The notes: a model not told the origin generated them from the sequence alone. 64,000 nucleotides of DNA from Anodontia alba (GCA_964016985.1 OZ024823.1:25012095-25076094), one strand, 5' to 3'. Positions 24,495 through 36,951 are shown, counted from the first letter of the stretch. Numbers and translations are program-made.

Positions 24495-24679
24495 TTAACC
24501 CGGATATGTCCTGCCTTTGCAAACAGTGTAGATCCAGATCAGTTGGCTTCTAGATCTGCTCTGTTTGCAATTAAGTACAGTATGTGAATTTGTATCAATA
24601 GTCTGGATTAAACAAGCTGATTAGCTGACAATTAGAAGTGGATGTGGCATCTTAATTTATTCAGCAGGACAAGGGTTAA
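24495..24679. repeat. HpI element, copy 2
   Basis: TTAACCCGGATATGTCCTGC to AGCAGGACAAGGGTTAA. The palindrome is partly lost; the right half is conserved. Confidence 0.8.
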
Positions 24680-24773
24680 GCACATTAGGACAAATTTATG
24701 CAGTAAAGATGTTACTAGAAACAAAACTTACATTGAAAAGCTGGATTAAAAACGGCAAGATTCTTAAAATCCA

Positions 24774-24999
24774 GGGCCCAGTTGTTCAAAGCTAAAGACG
24801 TCGTTAGTTAACGATTCGTTAAAATTTAAATCAAGTCATACGCAAATATGCTGAAATTTTTTGCTGAAAAAATGTGAGTAGCTACTCACATTTTTCAGCA
24901 AAAAATATCAGAATATTGTGTATTGAATCGGCTAAAACAGTTAACGAAATGACCCTTAACGAGCTTGTTAAGCTAACGACGCTTTGAACAACCGGACCT
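24774..24999. repeat. HpA hairpin MITE, copy 4
   Basis: Complete element with a short inner stem AATGTGAGTAGCTACTCACA. Confidence 0.9.
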
Positions 25000-25620
25000 A
25001 GGTGCGCTGGTCGCTAGATAAGTCTTTGCTGGGCGCACATATTCTAAGGTACAGTTAGTCCATTTCGTTAATGTGACTTGTATCCATTATGCAAACAAGT
25101 CCATATATTGTGTACCCCGCTGTTCCCTCGTAACATATAGTGAAAACAGAGTATGTAGGAGTCTAATATTATGAGCGCAGTCGAATCAGTCCTCGCGTAG
25201 TAATATCTTTATAGTCAAGTATCCCAGGCTTCTAACGGCTTCTAAAGGTGGACAGCCTCGAGTAGTTTTTCCGCTGCCAAATCCAAGACGATTCCTCTGT
25301 TACAGTTTCACTTTTTGGGTCGATTGGAGACCCCAAATTATACATACAACAAAATTCGTTAAGGTTGTTGTGCACGTGATTATCATTGACCAATGAAATC
25401 AAACCGCGCGTTAGACGGACCAACTAATTGTTCACGATATGAAACACATAATCTGTTGTCTCCGAACCGAACTCTATTCCCAACCTGAACGTTTTTGAAT
25501 CGTTACTGAAGAATCTGAGTTTTATTGCTGTTGTCAACGTGACTGTCGCTGACCAATAAAGTTAATCCACGCAAAAAGCCTTTGTGCGAAATCCAGGTAA
25601 CGGTTATTTATAACCGCGCT
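25000..25620. other. no gene or repeat recognised
   Basis: Unique-looking sequence. Confidence 0.3.
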
Positions 25621-25882
25621 ATTCTTGTCGCTGTGACGTCAGAGTGCTGTGTAAAGAGGGTTAACTGTAAAACCTAGACTGTGCTTTGTGCCAGGACATT
25701 GGCAAACACTGCTAACGCAGATTAGACGCCACAGAACGCGGCGTCTGATCAGGATTTGCACTGTTTGCTGAAATTACAGGAAGTAAGGGTTAAATGAAAC
25801 AGTCTCAAGTATCCGTTCAGGACCATTTTCCCACTCTACACTCAGAGACAATCGACCCACCAGTGCTGTCAGTGCTTTGATT
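25621..25882. repeat. dispersed 260 bp repeat (RepL), copy 1
   Basis: Runs from ATTCTTGTCGCTGTGACGTC to CAGTGCTTTGATTT and matches 41413-41665 along its length. An HpJ palindrome with AGACGCC/GGCGTCT centre lies inside at 25702-25768. Confidence 0.85.
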
Positions 25883-26455
25883 TCATACAGTTTCATTATT
25901 TTTTTTTTTAGCATCTATTTTTGGAGTGTGGCATTTCCTCGGTAACTTCATATAGAATATAATAAAATTATTTGTAAGTAATCTAAACATAATTATGAGC
26001 CTGAAATAGACATATTTTTAGTTTTACAGTCGAAATTCAATGGTTCGAACATCGTTGGGACCATATAAATTTGTTCTAGACCTGGGTAGCTCGAGCCATT
26101 GAGGGGTAATCATAGGCAAACGGGGGTAATTTAGAGATATCTTCGATCTGCTATAAAACAATGGTATGTTGAGTGTTCCTATAAGAATCGATGAGCGGAT
26201 TCAAATGAGAACACACAACATACACTTTCCGAATAAAATATCCCTAAATATTTGTTTTCTTCAGCTATCGGGAGAATTTTCTAGGGACTTCAAAACGAGT
26301 TTAAATCTGCCACGTTAAATTAATCATCGGTGTTCGAGTCATTAGTTTTTACACTACTTAACGAATTAACATGGCCAAACTGGGACAAAAACTATTAATA
26401 TTTTAATACTTAAAATGAAAAACTTGAGTGTTTATTCTGATTCTCGTTATGGTGC
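25883..26455. other. no gene or repeat recognised
   Basis: AT-rich sequence. Confidence 0.3.
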
Positions 26456-26937
26456 TGGTGGCTTCTCAAACTGAATACTACACAGGTAGTCAACCCATTA
26501 ATCTCAAATGGACTCGTCTACCTCACTCTTTGCGCAGGTCCATTTTCAATATAAGGAGAGTCAGATTTAAATTATTTTTGTTACAGATTTTTTTCCACAA
26601 CTTTAATGCAAAACAGTGTAGACTCAGATCAAACGCCGCGGACGCGGCGTCTGATCTGAGTCTACACTGTTTGCCTATGCACCATTTTCTGGGATGAAGT
26701 AGTGATTCTGCTGGCTTCTCAAAGCTAGTCAACCCACTAATCGTGCAGGTCTATTTTCAGTATAAGGGAAGTCAGGTTTAATTTACTCTTAGATTTCTTC
26801 TCATTCGAAATTCGTATGTTCAATGCAAACAGAGTAGACTGATCTGACCCCGCGTTTTGCGGCGTCTGATTTGGGTCTATGCTGTTCGCCTATGTACCAT
26901 TTTTGAAGGGACTGGGACACTAGGTAGTATTCTGCTG
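26456..26937. repeat. tandem duplication of about 240 bp, each unit with an HpJ palindrome
   Basis: Unit starts at 26456, 26708 and (partial) 26932 share CTGGTGGCTTCTC-like sequence. Each unit has TCAACCCA(T/C)TAATC, GCAGGTC(C/T)ATTTTCA and then the palindrome (26609-26674 and 26825-26889). Confidence 0.8.
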
Positions 26938-27224
26938 GCTTCCGAAGCCGACTATACTTACACAGTCGATGAAAACAAAGGTGTATTCAGTAATCAGTAA
27001 ATATGATTTAGATTGGCTATTATCTAGACATAAGAAGAGATAGGGTGTGTGTGAACTCTGGTTTACCGTGCTGCGTGTAATTCAGAGGAAACCTGATACC
27101 CCAACAGCTGTTAGCAGAGTACCATAATTTATCCTATAACTTGTTGATCTGTTACAGAATGCACCTAGTACTGTAATACCTCCTCTATAGGCATGCGTCT
27201 GTTTTATTTTGGATTGTGTTTTAT

Positions 27225-30200
27225 TTTGGATCATTGGCAAAACTGAATCTACTGTAAACTTTGAGACTAGCGGAGTACCATATTACCACAATACTCATGC
27301 GTCTCTCTGCTGACCATTAGCAACACTGAATCTACTGTAAAACTTGAGACTAGCGGAGTACCATATTACCACTACACTCATGCGTCTCTCTGCTGACTAT
27401 AAGCAACACTGATTCTACTGTAAAACTTGAGACTAGTGGAGTACCATATTACTACTACACCAATGCGTCTCTCTGCTGACCATTGGCAACACTAAATCTG
27501 CTGTAAAACTTAATACAAGCGGAGTACCCTATTACCACCACACAAGCGTCTCTCTGTTGATCACCTACGGTAAAACTTAAGACTAGAGGAGTACCGTATT
27601 ACTACTGCACACAGCTTCTCCATGTTGACCGTTTGCAACACTGAATCTAATGTATAACTTGAGACTAACGGAGTACCATCACACCATTACGCCCACGCGT
27701 CTCTCTGCTGACCATTGGTAACACTAAATCTACAGTAAAACTTGAAACTCTCGGAGTACCATATTACCATTACACCCTTGCGTCTCTCTGCTGACCATTA
27801 GAAACATTGAATGTACTGTAAAACTTGAGACTAACGGAGTACCATATTACCACTACACCCATGCGTCTCTCTCAGTGCTGACCATTGGCAACACTGAATC
27901 TACTGTAAAACTTGAGACTAGCGGAGTACCATATTACAACTACATTCATGCGTCTCTCTGTTGATCATCTACTGTAAAACTTTAGACTAGCGGAGTACCA
28001 TATTACCCCCCTCACCCATGCTTCTCATTGTTGATCATCTACTGTAAAACTTGAGACTAGCGGAGTACCGTATTACCATTACACCCATGCTGACAATTGG
28101 CAACACTGAATCTACCGTAAAACTTGAGACTAGCGGAGTACCGTATTACCACTACACTCATGCGTCTCTCTGCTGACCATTAGAAACACTGTATCTACAG
28201 TAAAACATCAGACTAACGGAGTACCATATTACCACTACACTCATGCGTCTCTCTCAGTGCTGACCATTGGCAACACTGAATCTACTGTAAAACTTGAGAC
28301 TAGTGGAGTACCATATTACTACTACACCAATGTGCTCTCTGCTGACCATTGGCAACACTGAATCTGCTGTAAAACTTAATACTAGCGGAGTACCCTATTA
28401 CCACCACACAAGCGTCTCTCTGTTGATCACCTACGGAAAACTTAAGACTAGAGGAGTACCGTATTACTACTACACACAGCTTCTCCATGTTGACCGTTTG
28501 CAACACTGAATCTAATGTATAACTTGAGACTAACGGAGTACCATCACACCATTACGCCCACGCGTCTCTCTGCTGACCATTGGTAACACTAAATCTACAG
28601 TAAAACTTGAAACTCTCGGAGTACCATATTACCATTACACCCTTGCGTCTCTCTGCTGACCATTAGAAACATTGAATGTACTGTAAAACTTGAGACTAAC
28701 GGAGTACCATATTACCACTACACCCATGCGTCTCTCTCAGTGCTGACCATTGGCAACACTGAATCTACTGTAAAACTTGAGACTAGCGGAGTACCATATT
28801 ACAACTACATTCATGTGTCTCTCTGTTGATCATCTACTGTAAAACTTTAGACTAGCGGAGTACCATATTACCCCCCTCACCCATGCTTCTCATTGTTGAT
28901 CATCTACTGTAAAACTTGAGACTAGCGGAGTACCGTATTACCATTACACCCATGCTGACAATTGGCAACACTGAATCTACCGTAAAACTTGAGACTAGCG
29001 GAGTACCATATTACCACTACACTCATGCGTCTCTCTGCTGACCATTAGAAACACTGAATCTACTGTAAAACATCAGACTAACGGAGTACCATCTCATCAT
29101 TACACTCATGCGTCTCTCTGCTGACCATTGGCAACACTGAATCTACTGTAAAACTTGAGACTAGCGGAGTACCATATTACCACTACACTCATGCTTCTCT
29201 CTGCTGACCATTAGAAACACTGAATCTACTTTAAAACATCAGACTAACGGAGCACCATCTCATCACTACACTCATGCGTCTCTCTGCTGACCATTGGCAA
29301 CACTGAATCTACTGTAAAACTTGAGACTAGTGGAGTACCATATTATCACTACACTCATGCGTCTCTCTGTTGATCCTTGGCAACACTGAATCTACTGTAA
29401 AACTTGAGACTAGCGAAGTACCATATTATCACTCCACTCATGCGTCTCTCTGCTGACCATTAGAAACACTGAATCTTCTGTAAAGCTTGAGACAAACGGA
29501 GTACCATATAACTACTTCACACATGCGTCTCCCTGCTGACTATTAGAAACACTGAACCTACTGTAAAAATCTGAGACTAACGGAATCCCATATAACCACT
29601 TCACACATGCATCTCTCTGCTGACTATTAACAACACTGAATCTACTGTAAATCTTGAGAGTAGCGGAGTACCATATTACCACTACACTCATGCGTCCCTC
29701 TGTTGATCATCATCTTTAAAACGTGTGACTAGCGAAATACAATATTACAACTACACCCATGTGTTCTTCTGCTGATCATTGCCAACACTGAATCTACTGT
29801 TTGGGACTAGCGGAGTATCATATTACCACCACACCCATGCATCTCTCTGTTGGTCATCTACTGTAAAACTTGAGACTAGCGGAGTACCATATTACAACTA
29901 CACCATGCTTCGCTCTGCTGTCCATTGGCAACACTGAATCTTCTGTAAAACTTGAGACTAAAGGAGTACCATATTACATCTGCACCCATACGTCTCTCTG
30001 CTGACTATAGGCAAGACTGAATCGACTGTAAAACTTGAAACTCGCGGAGTACCATATTACCATTACACCCATGCGTCTTTCTGCTCACCATTAGAAACAC
30101 TGAATCTACTTTAAAACGTGATACTTGCGGAGTATCATATTACCACTACACTCATACGTCTCTCTGCTGATCATTGGCAACACTGAATCCATTGTGAAAC

Positions 30201-31440
30201 GTGAGAAAAGCGGAGTACCATATTACCACTACACTCATGCGTCTCTCTGCTGATCATTGGCAACACTGAATCTATACTGTAAAACATGAGACTAGCGGAG
30301 TACCATATTACCACTACATCAATGCGTCTCTCTGCTGATCATTGGCAACACTGAATCTATACTGTAAAACGTGAGACTAGCGGAGTACCATATTACCACT
30401 ATACCCATGCGTCTCTCTGCTGATCATTGGCAACACTGAATCTATACTGTAAAACATGAGACTAGCGGAGTACCATATTACCACTACATCAATGCGTCTC
30501 TCTGCTGATCATTGGCAACACTGAATCTATACTGTAAAACGTGAGACTAGCGGAGTACCATATTACCACTACACCCATGCATTCTGCTGATCATTGGCAA
30601 CACTGAATCTATACTGTAAAACGTGAGACTAGCGGAGTACCATATTACCACTATACCCATGCGTCTCTCTGCTGATCATTGGCAACACTGAATCTATACT
30701 GTAAAACATGAGACTAGCGGAGTACCATATTACCACTACACCCATGCATCTCTCTGCTGATCATTGGCAACACTGAATCTATACTGTAAAACGTAAGACT
30801 AGCGGAGTACCATATTACCACTATACCCATGCGTCTCTCTGCTGATCATTGGCAACACTGAATCTATACTGTAAAACATGAGACTAGCGGAGTACCATAT
30901 TACCACTACACCCATGCATCTCTCTGCTGATCATTGGCAACACTGAATCTATACTGTAAAACGTGAGACTAGCGGAGAACCATATTACCACTACACCCAT
31001 GCATCTCTCTGCTGATCATTGGCAACACTGAATCTATACTGTAAAACGTGAGACTAGCGGAGTACCATATTACCACTACACCCATGCATCTCTCTGCTGA
31101 TCATTGGCAACACTGAATCTATACTGTAAAACGTGAGACTAGCGGAGTACCATATTACCACTACACTCATGCGTCTCTCTGCTGATCATTGGCAACACTG
31201 AATCTATACTGTAAAACGTGAGACTAGCGGAGTACCATATTACCACTACACCCATGCGTCTCTCTGCTGATCATTGGCAACACTGAATCTACTGTAAAGT
31301 TTGCGACTAGCGGAGTACCATTTTACTACTACACTCATGCGTCTATCTGCTGACCATTAGCAACACTGAATCTACTGTAAAACGTGAGACTGGTTGAGTA
31401 CCATATTACCATACGTCTCTCTGCTGATCATTGGCAGCAC
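27225..31440. repeat. tandem array of about 84 bp units, main block
   Basis: The unit reads roughly ACTGAATCTACTGTAAAAC, GAGACTAGCGGAGTACCAT, TACCACTACACCCATG, GTCTCTCTGCTGATCATTGG. About 50 copies. From 30240 most copies have an extra ATA (CTATACTGT), giving 85 bp units that are nearly identical. Some copies near 27540 and 27960 are short. No long frame persists, and short frames across it are artefacts of the repeat. Confidence 0.95.
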
Positions 31441-31695
31441 TAAATATATCGTAGACTTAAAAATGATGAGGTGAAATTTTATTCATACTGGTATCCTTAA
31501 GTAAATGACATACGGAATACATATACTCTTCCTTTCAATCACTATAGTTCTCTTCAGCTACCTAATCATCTACATGTTTGAGTCAGCATAAAATAAACTC
31601 TGGAATAGTATAATGACATAAGATAAAATTTGGAGTGGAAGGTTTGGCATGGTATCATGGGCAAAACTAACATCTACGACTGACACCAGTCTAAA
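31441..31695. other. unique spacer inside the array
   Basis: About 250 bases with no match to the repeat unit separate the homogeneous block from the degraded block. Confidence 0.7.
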
Positions 31696-33745
31696 TCGAC
31701 TAATTATTTAGACTAGCGGAGTATCATATTACCACTTCTACCATAGGTCTCTCTATGGACCATTTGCAACACTGACTACTGTAAAACGTGAGACGTGCGG
31801 AGTACCATATTACTACGATACCCATGCATCTCTCTGTTGATCATTTGCAACACCGAATCCACTGTAAAACTAGAGACTAGCGGAATACCATATTACCACT
31901 ACACCCATACGTCTTTTTGTTGATCTCTCTGTTGATTATTTGCAGCGCTGAACCACTTGAGACAAGTTGAGTACAGTATTACCACTACACCCCAAAAAGG
32001 CTGGCTGTTGATCACTGGCATGGTTGAATCCACCGTAAAACTTGAGACTAGCGGAGTACAGAAATACCACTACACCCATGTTTCTCTGTTGATCGTTGGC
32101 AGGGTTGATTCCTTCGGAAAACTTGAGACAAGTGGAGTACCGTATTACCCCTACACACATGCTTCTCTCTGTTGATCATTGGCAGCGCCGAATACATTGT
32201 AAGATTTGATGATAGTTGAGGACAGTATTACCACTACACCCATGAGTCTAAATGTTGATCATTGGCAACGCTGAATCCACTGTAAAACTCGAGTCTAGCG
32301 GAGTATCATATCTACTACATCCATGCGTCTCTCTGTTGATCACTGCGCTACGCGGAATCCACTGTAAAAACTTGAGTCTAGCGGAGTATCATATTACCAC
32401 TACACATATGAGTCTCTCTGTTGATCGTTGCCAACACTGAACCCACAGTAAAACTTAAGACTAACGGGGTACAGTGTTACCACTACACCCATGCGTCTCT
32501 CTGTTGATTATTGGCAGGGTTGAACAACTGTAAAGCCTGACTAGCGGAGTGTCTTACTACAACTATCCCCACGTGCATATCTAATGATCACTGAGAGCGC
32601 TGACTGAGACTAGTGGAATACCACGTTACCCCTACACTCATGCTTTGATTACTGGCAGCGATGAATCCACTGTTAAACTAGAGGCTAGTGGAGTATCATA
32701 ATGCCACTAAACCAAAGTGTGTTTCTGATGATCATTAGTAGCGCTGATACCACAGCAAGACCTGAGACTAGCAGAATATCGTATTACCCCTACACCCAAG
32801 TGTCTTTATGGAATCACTGTCAGCGCTGAATCCACTGTAATACTGAAGACTAGCGGAGGACAGTATTACACTATCAACACAAGTGCGTCTGTCTGTTGAT
32901 CATTCGCAGCGCTGAATCGACTGTAGAACATGAGTATAGCGAAATACCGTATTACCATTCCACCAATGCGTATGTTTCATGGTCATTGGCAGCGCTGAAT
33001 CCATCCTTATTTTGATGCTTCGGGAAAGCCTTGTTTCGTGATAATGGCCTTTCATGTGTATCTTCAGCACTGTATCAACGGTAAATCTATAGACTAGCGG
33101 AGTATCATATTACCTATATACAGTCGACTCTCGTTATCTCGAATTCCAAGGGACTCTCTGAAACACTTCGAGATATCCGTACCTCGACATATCAGATTTT
33201 CAGAATTGAGGAAAAATAATTCGAACAACCACATTTAACAAATATATATGTAATTGGACTCTTGACGTTAGATATATTGAAAATATTTTCCACAATATTT
33301 TTTACTTGTTGTTAGATTTTCATGTTTAGGCAGGGACAAGATTTTCACTTCGAGATAAGCCGTTATTCGAGATTAGCGAGTTCGAGATAACGAGAGTCAA
33401 CTATACCAATGGGTATCTCTGTTGACCATTGGCAGTGCTGAATCCACTGTAAAACGGCACAAGCGGAGTACCAGATTACCACTATGTCCATGCATATATA
33501 TCTATTGATCACTGGCAGCTCCGTATTCATTGTAAATCTTGAGAATAGCGGCGTTACGTATTACCACTTCACCAATGCGAATGTCTCATGATAGTTTACA
33601 GCGCTTAATACACTGTAAAACTTGAGATTTATGGAGTACAGTGTTACCACTACATCCAAGCATACGATCGTATGCTTCAAATTAGGCAGCTTTGAATCCA
33701 CTGTAAAAATGGACAGTAGAGGAGTTAAGTGTTATCACTGCATCT
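31696..33745. repeat. tandem array, degraded block
   Basis: About 20 diverged units of the same repeat, recognised by TAGCGGAGTA and TTACCACTACACC. Interrupted at 33121-33403 by a pogo-like MITE. Divergence increases towards 33700. Confidence 0.9.
33121..33403. mobile_element. pogo-like MITE (TcE), copy 2, inside the array
   Basis: CAGTCGACTCTCGTTATCTC on the left, GATAACGAGAGTCAACT on the right, TA flanks. Repeat units continue on both sides. Confidence 0.85.
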
Positions 33746-33767
33746 TTGTTGTATATCACAATATAAG

Positions 33768-33899
33768 GATCAAACATGGTTTTTCATGCATTAACATTCG
33801 CCAGGTCCCGTGGGAGGTGTTGAAAACCGAGGCCGAAGTTTTCAGCCCCTCCCAAGGGACCTGGCGAATGTTAATGCATTGAAAAAAACATGTTCGATC
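33768..33899. repeat. 132 bp palindrome
   Basis: Arms of about 60 bases, from GATCAAACATGG to GTTGAAAAC and the mirrored GTTTTCAGCCCC to ATGTTCGATC, with an 11-base loop. The inner 25 bases around GCATTAACATTCGCCAGGTC are identical in both arms. Confidence 0.9.
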
Positions 33900-34084
33900 G
33901 CTATTATTGCATAAAAACTGAAAACATTTGCTACATTTCGCGTTATTTCTTGTACTATTTTGTTTCGCCTTTTCACCGATGTCTCGCGAACGTAATTTCC
34001 ACTGACTATGCTCGCTCTAGGGCCGGGCAGTACACATCTCGTAACGGCAGCAAATCCGTGGCCCCGGTACGATCATATTGAAAG

Positions 34085-34185
34085 TTGCGTTGCCGTGCAT
34101 TAACAGCACGTGCCTTGTTAATACACGCTTCTCGCCGGTTAATGCACGGCTGTTAATAACGTGCGGCACTGCTGTTTATGCAATA
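34085..34185. repeat. GTGCATTAAC-rich inverted segment
   Basis: GCCGTGCATTAACAGCACG and GGTTAATGCACGGCTGTTAA face each other. The same GCATTAAC word occurs in the palindrome at 33768, so both may belong to one element spanning 33768-34200. Confidence 0.5.
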
Positions 34186-34258
34186 ATTCGTGAATCCAAA
34201 ATGTCACGAATGGAGTCCAAGCGCGAAAATGTCGCAATGCGAAACTTCCATAAATAAA

Positions 34259-34496
34259 TGAACCAGCGCACGACAAAACCTACAATAAGACCTGTGTGAC
34301 TAGCTAAACCCTTGATCGGCCTGTACATCCACCCAGTGTGTCAAGGGTTCTCGCTTATTTCTGTGTTAATTGTCTGGAGGCTGAAGAAGGCACATGCCAT
34401 CAGAGAAGACTGATCAGACTGCGCGGATGCACAGGCTGATCTAAGTTTTCACTGGTCGCACAAATCTTATTGTAGGTTTTGTCATGCGCTGGCTCA
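34259..34496. mobile_element. MITE with about 31 bp terminal inverted repeats
   Basis: Left end TGAACCAGCGCACGACAAAA and right end TTTTGTCATGCGCTGGCTCA. The arms contain CCTACAATAAGA and its complement. The inside has an HpK-like GATCAGACTGCGCGGATGC. Confidence 0.8.
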
Positions 34497-34933
34497 AATG
34501 GTACCCTGGCATCCATATCTATTTAAGTCGATATGTCTCAGGTTACAAATTAATAAATCATCATTATTAATGGAGTGGTACCTTTCACTACAATTATTCA
34601 TTTTTTTTCTGTTACAATCATATTTTTGAACATTTATCAGTTCTGTCAGACAGTTAAGTACAATTCACCCGTATATCATTTATTTTCAAAGATTCAGTCT
34701 GCTCTGTCAACATTTGCAGACGACACAACAATGTCTGCCATGTTGTTTTAACCAGACGACATGTGAATGTCCACCATTGTAACTATAGTTCAGAACAGCA
34801 ATAAACTGTAATTTGATAGGCTGTGTTTTCTTTAGATTAATGGCGTAAACCCGGAGTAATTTCCCTAAAAATTGGTAACCAATCGAAGATTTTTTCTCCA
34901 TTATAAGCGGAGGGGCTAAACCAGCCAGTAAGC
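34497..34933. other. no gene seen
   Basis: AT-rich sequence with an isolated GCAGACGAC word (34708-34716); no full element. Confidence 0.3.
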
Positions 34934-35175
34934 TTTTAAGGGGGCTGGATACTTCTGGTAGATGTTCCTATATTATAAAAAGGGATATAACTTTTATGAC
35001 TTCCTATTGGCTATTCCGCATACCACAACCTTCCTGAAAAGGGATCTACTCTAAAAGGAAAGAATTTGCTCCCATGGGGAGCAAATTCTTTCCTTTTAGA
35101 ATAGATCCCTTTTCAGAAGGAAACACTATTTTGACATAAGTTATTTCCCCTGAAAGAGTATCATTACCCCTTAAA
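34934..35175. repeat. HpD hairpin MITE, copy 9
   Basis: Best symmetrical HpD. Stem GGGATCTACTCTAAAAGGAA and CTTTTAGAATAGATCCC around GCTCCCATGGGGAGC. Confidence 0.9.
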
Positions 35176-35477
35176 AGACATGAATATTGCAGAAATAGAA
35201 TACTAATCGCATGCATCATGATAATAAGAACGTAAAGTGAGAAATTGTACCATATAATACATGCGTCCAGAAAGGACTCGGATCAATTTGTGTATCCACA
35301 CAGTCTGATCGGCCTGTTAGTGTTCAATTATCCCAAGCTTCTACACACGGATAGCGAAGAGTATGTATGGTGCCACTGCGCGAATGTACAGTCTGATCTG
35401 AGTCTTCGCTGGACAGACATATCAAATAAGACACATTATAACACATTACGGGCAACAAGAAAATCGCTGGGCATTAT
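35176..35477. repeat. diverged HpK-like sequence
   Basis: GTCCAGAAAGGACTCGGATC (35267) and GATCTGAGTCTTCGCTGGAC (35395) are inverted and resemble HpK arms. Confidence 0.5.
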
Positions 35478-35690
35478 TAACGCTAAGCATGCTGGTAAAA
35501 TTTAAGCAGAAGACAATCTGAAATATTTTTTCTTATTTTTCCCAGAAAATAGGCTTTAACATTTCATGCAAATTGTCTCCTCTGGAGACAGACAATTTGC
35601 ATGAAATGTCAAAGCCTATTTTCTTAGAAAAATAAGTAAACGTTATCAATTTGTCGTCTGCTGAAATTAAGCGGAGTGGTCAAGGTTAAT
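35478..35690. repeat. HpG hairpin MITE, copy 6
   Basis: Intact. CATGCAAATTGTCTCCTCTG is mirrored by GACAATTTGCATGAAATG. Confidence 0.9.
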
Positions 35691-35969
35691 GTCATAAGGT
35701 ACGTCATCTCACGTAACGGCAGACAAGACAATGTGAAACCTGACACTCATATCACCATGGTGATTTGATGAAGTAAGACGAAATTGTTCATTGCGGAAAC
35801 AAAATTGTGTGAAAACTTTAAGATGGGGCCCAATGTATACATGTCTTATGCAAACAGCGAAGGCTTAATAGAACCAGCCTTTATATCAACGCTGGTCCAT
35901 TATTTCTCTGTTCATATTCTTACGACATGAAAGTCGTAACAAAGGAATGAAGCATAGCTGAAAACAATC

Positions 35970-36052
35970 TCACGCCTGCCGTAGGAATCGAACCCGGTCC
36001 TCCCGGTTAAAAAATCCAGTGCTCTAACCACTGACCCAAAGAGTCGACTCCC
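35970..36052 (-). repeat. tRNA-derived SINE head (Pol III boxes)
   Basis: On the minus strand, a box A-like TCAGTGGTTAGAGCA precedes box B GGTTCGATTCC (35983-35993 on the + strand). Their distance is that of a tRNA gene, but acceptor and anticodon stems do not pair well. This points to a SINE or tRNA pseudogene rather than a working tRNA. A tail down to about 35822 contains a hairpin (AACCAGCC/GGCTGGTT type). Confidence 0.55.
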
Positions 36053-36276
36053 TGACACAGTTGTCAGAGATTGAATATATACTTAGAAGCTATGCGTAAT
36101 CTGCCAAGGCAGATAATCGAAGGTAGGAGTGCTCGGTCGTAACAATATACAGAAAATTGGAGCGTTAATTGAAAAGAAAACAACTAAATATGTTTTAACC
36201 GGATTGAACATAGTGCAGGTTGGTCTTGACCATGCATGTTCTCATATAGAAAACATGTTAATTTTCTGATGCCCCA

Positions 36277-36442
36277 GGGCCCAATTGTTCAAAGCTTCGT
36301 TAGCTAAACGAGCTCGTACATGGCAAACTCGTAAGCTGTTGTAGCTAAGGTATTTTCATATACATTATATTGATATTTTGGCTGCAAAAATGGTATTTTC
36401 ATATACATTGTATTTTTGCTGCAAAAATGTGAGTAGCGTTTG
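36277..36442. repeat. HpA element, truncated
   Basis: Left end GGGCCCAATTGTTCAAAGC is present. The right half is lost after AAAAATGTGAGTAGC. Confidence 0.7.
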
Positions 36443-36754
36443 CTGATCTGAGTCCTCGCTGGGCGCACAAGCAAACTTCTAGTAAATTTTGTACCCTGGC
36501 TCAATTATCTCTGATTCTCTATGTTTTGCTGGTCAAAGCATTCAGCAGCTGATCTTCAGAGAGCAAGACAGCTTTCATCAGCTTTCATCTCTGTTCACAG
36601 TAAAAACAAGTTTAGGCAGGGAATTCAGGTTTGGAAAAATGCACCATCAAATAACAAAGGAGCTTAATGCATATTTAGATAGCAAAGATGCATGTCAGCA
36701 TGCTTTTGCGCAGATTGATCAGAACCTTCGCTGCTCACATGGTGGAAATAAGGT

Positions 36755-36951
36755 TGACCCTAAAACTGCCAGTCACACTTGCAGCAGACGACATTTAAAA
36801 TATTTCTTTTTCTGTTTTTTTTTTTTTTACCAAAACAATAAGGAATGATATATCAGACGATTCACATGAAATGTCAAGCTTTATTTTCTCAGAAAAAAAG
36901 GATAAAAAAGAACTTCGTCTGCTGTGGTTGATATTGGCGTTTTAAGGGTAA
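36755..36951. repeat. HpH element, copy 4
   Basis: GCAGCAGACGACATTTAAAA on the left, TTCGTCTGCTGTGGTTGA on the right. Centre partly deleted. Confidence 0.75.

Noticed and set aside
27225..33745. CRISPR array, because of the many regularly spaced repeats.
   Set aside because: Units are contiguous 83-85 bp tandem copies without unique spacers, in a eukaryotic context; it is a satellite/minisatellite.
35970..36052. A functional tRNA gene.
   Set aside because: Boxes A and B are present, but the acceptor, anticodon and T stems do not pair properly.
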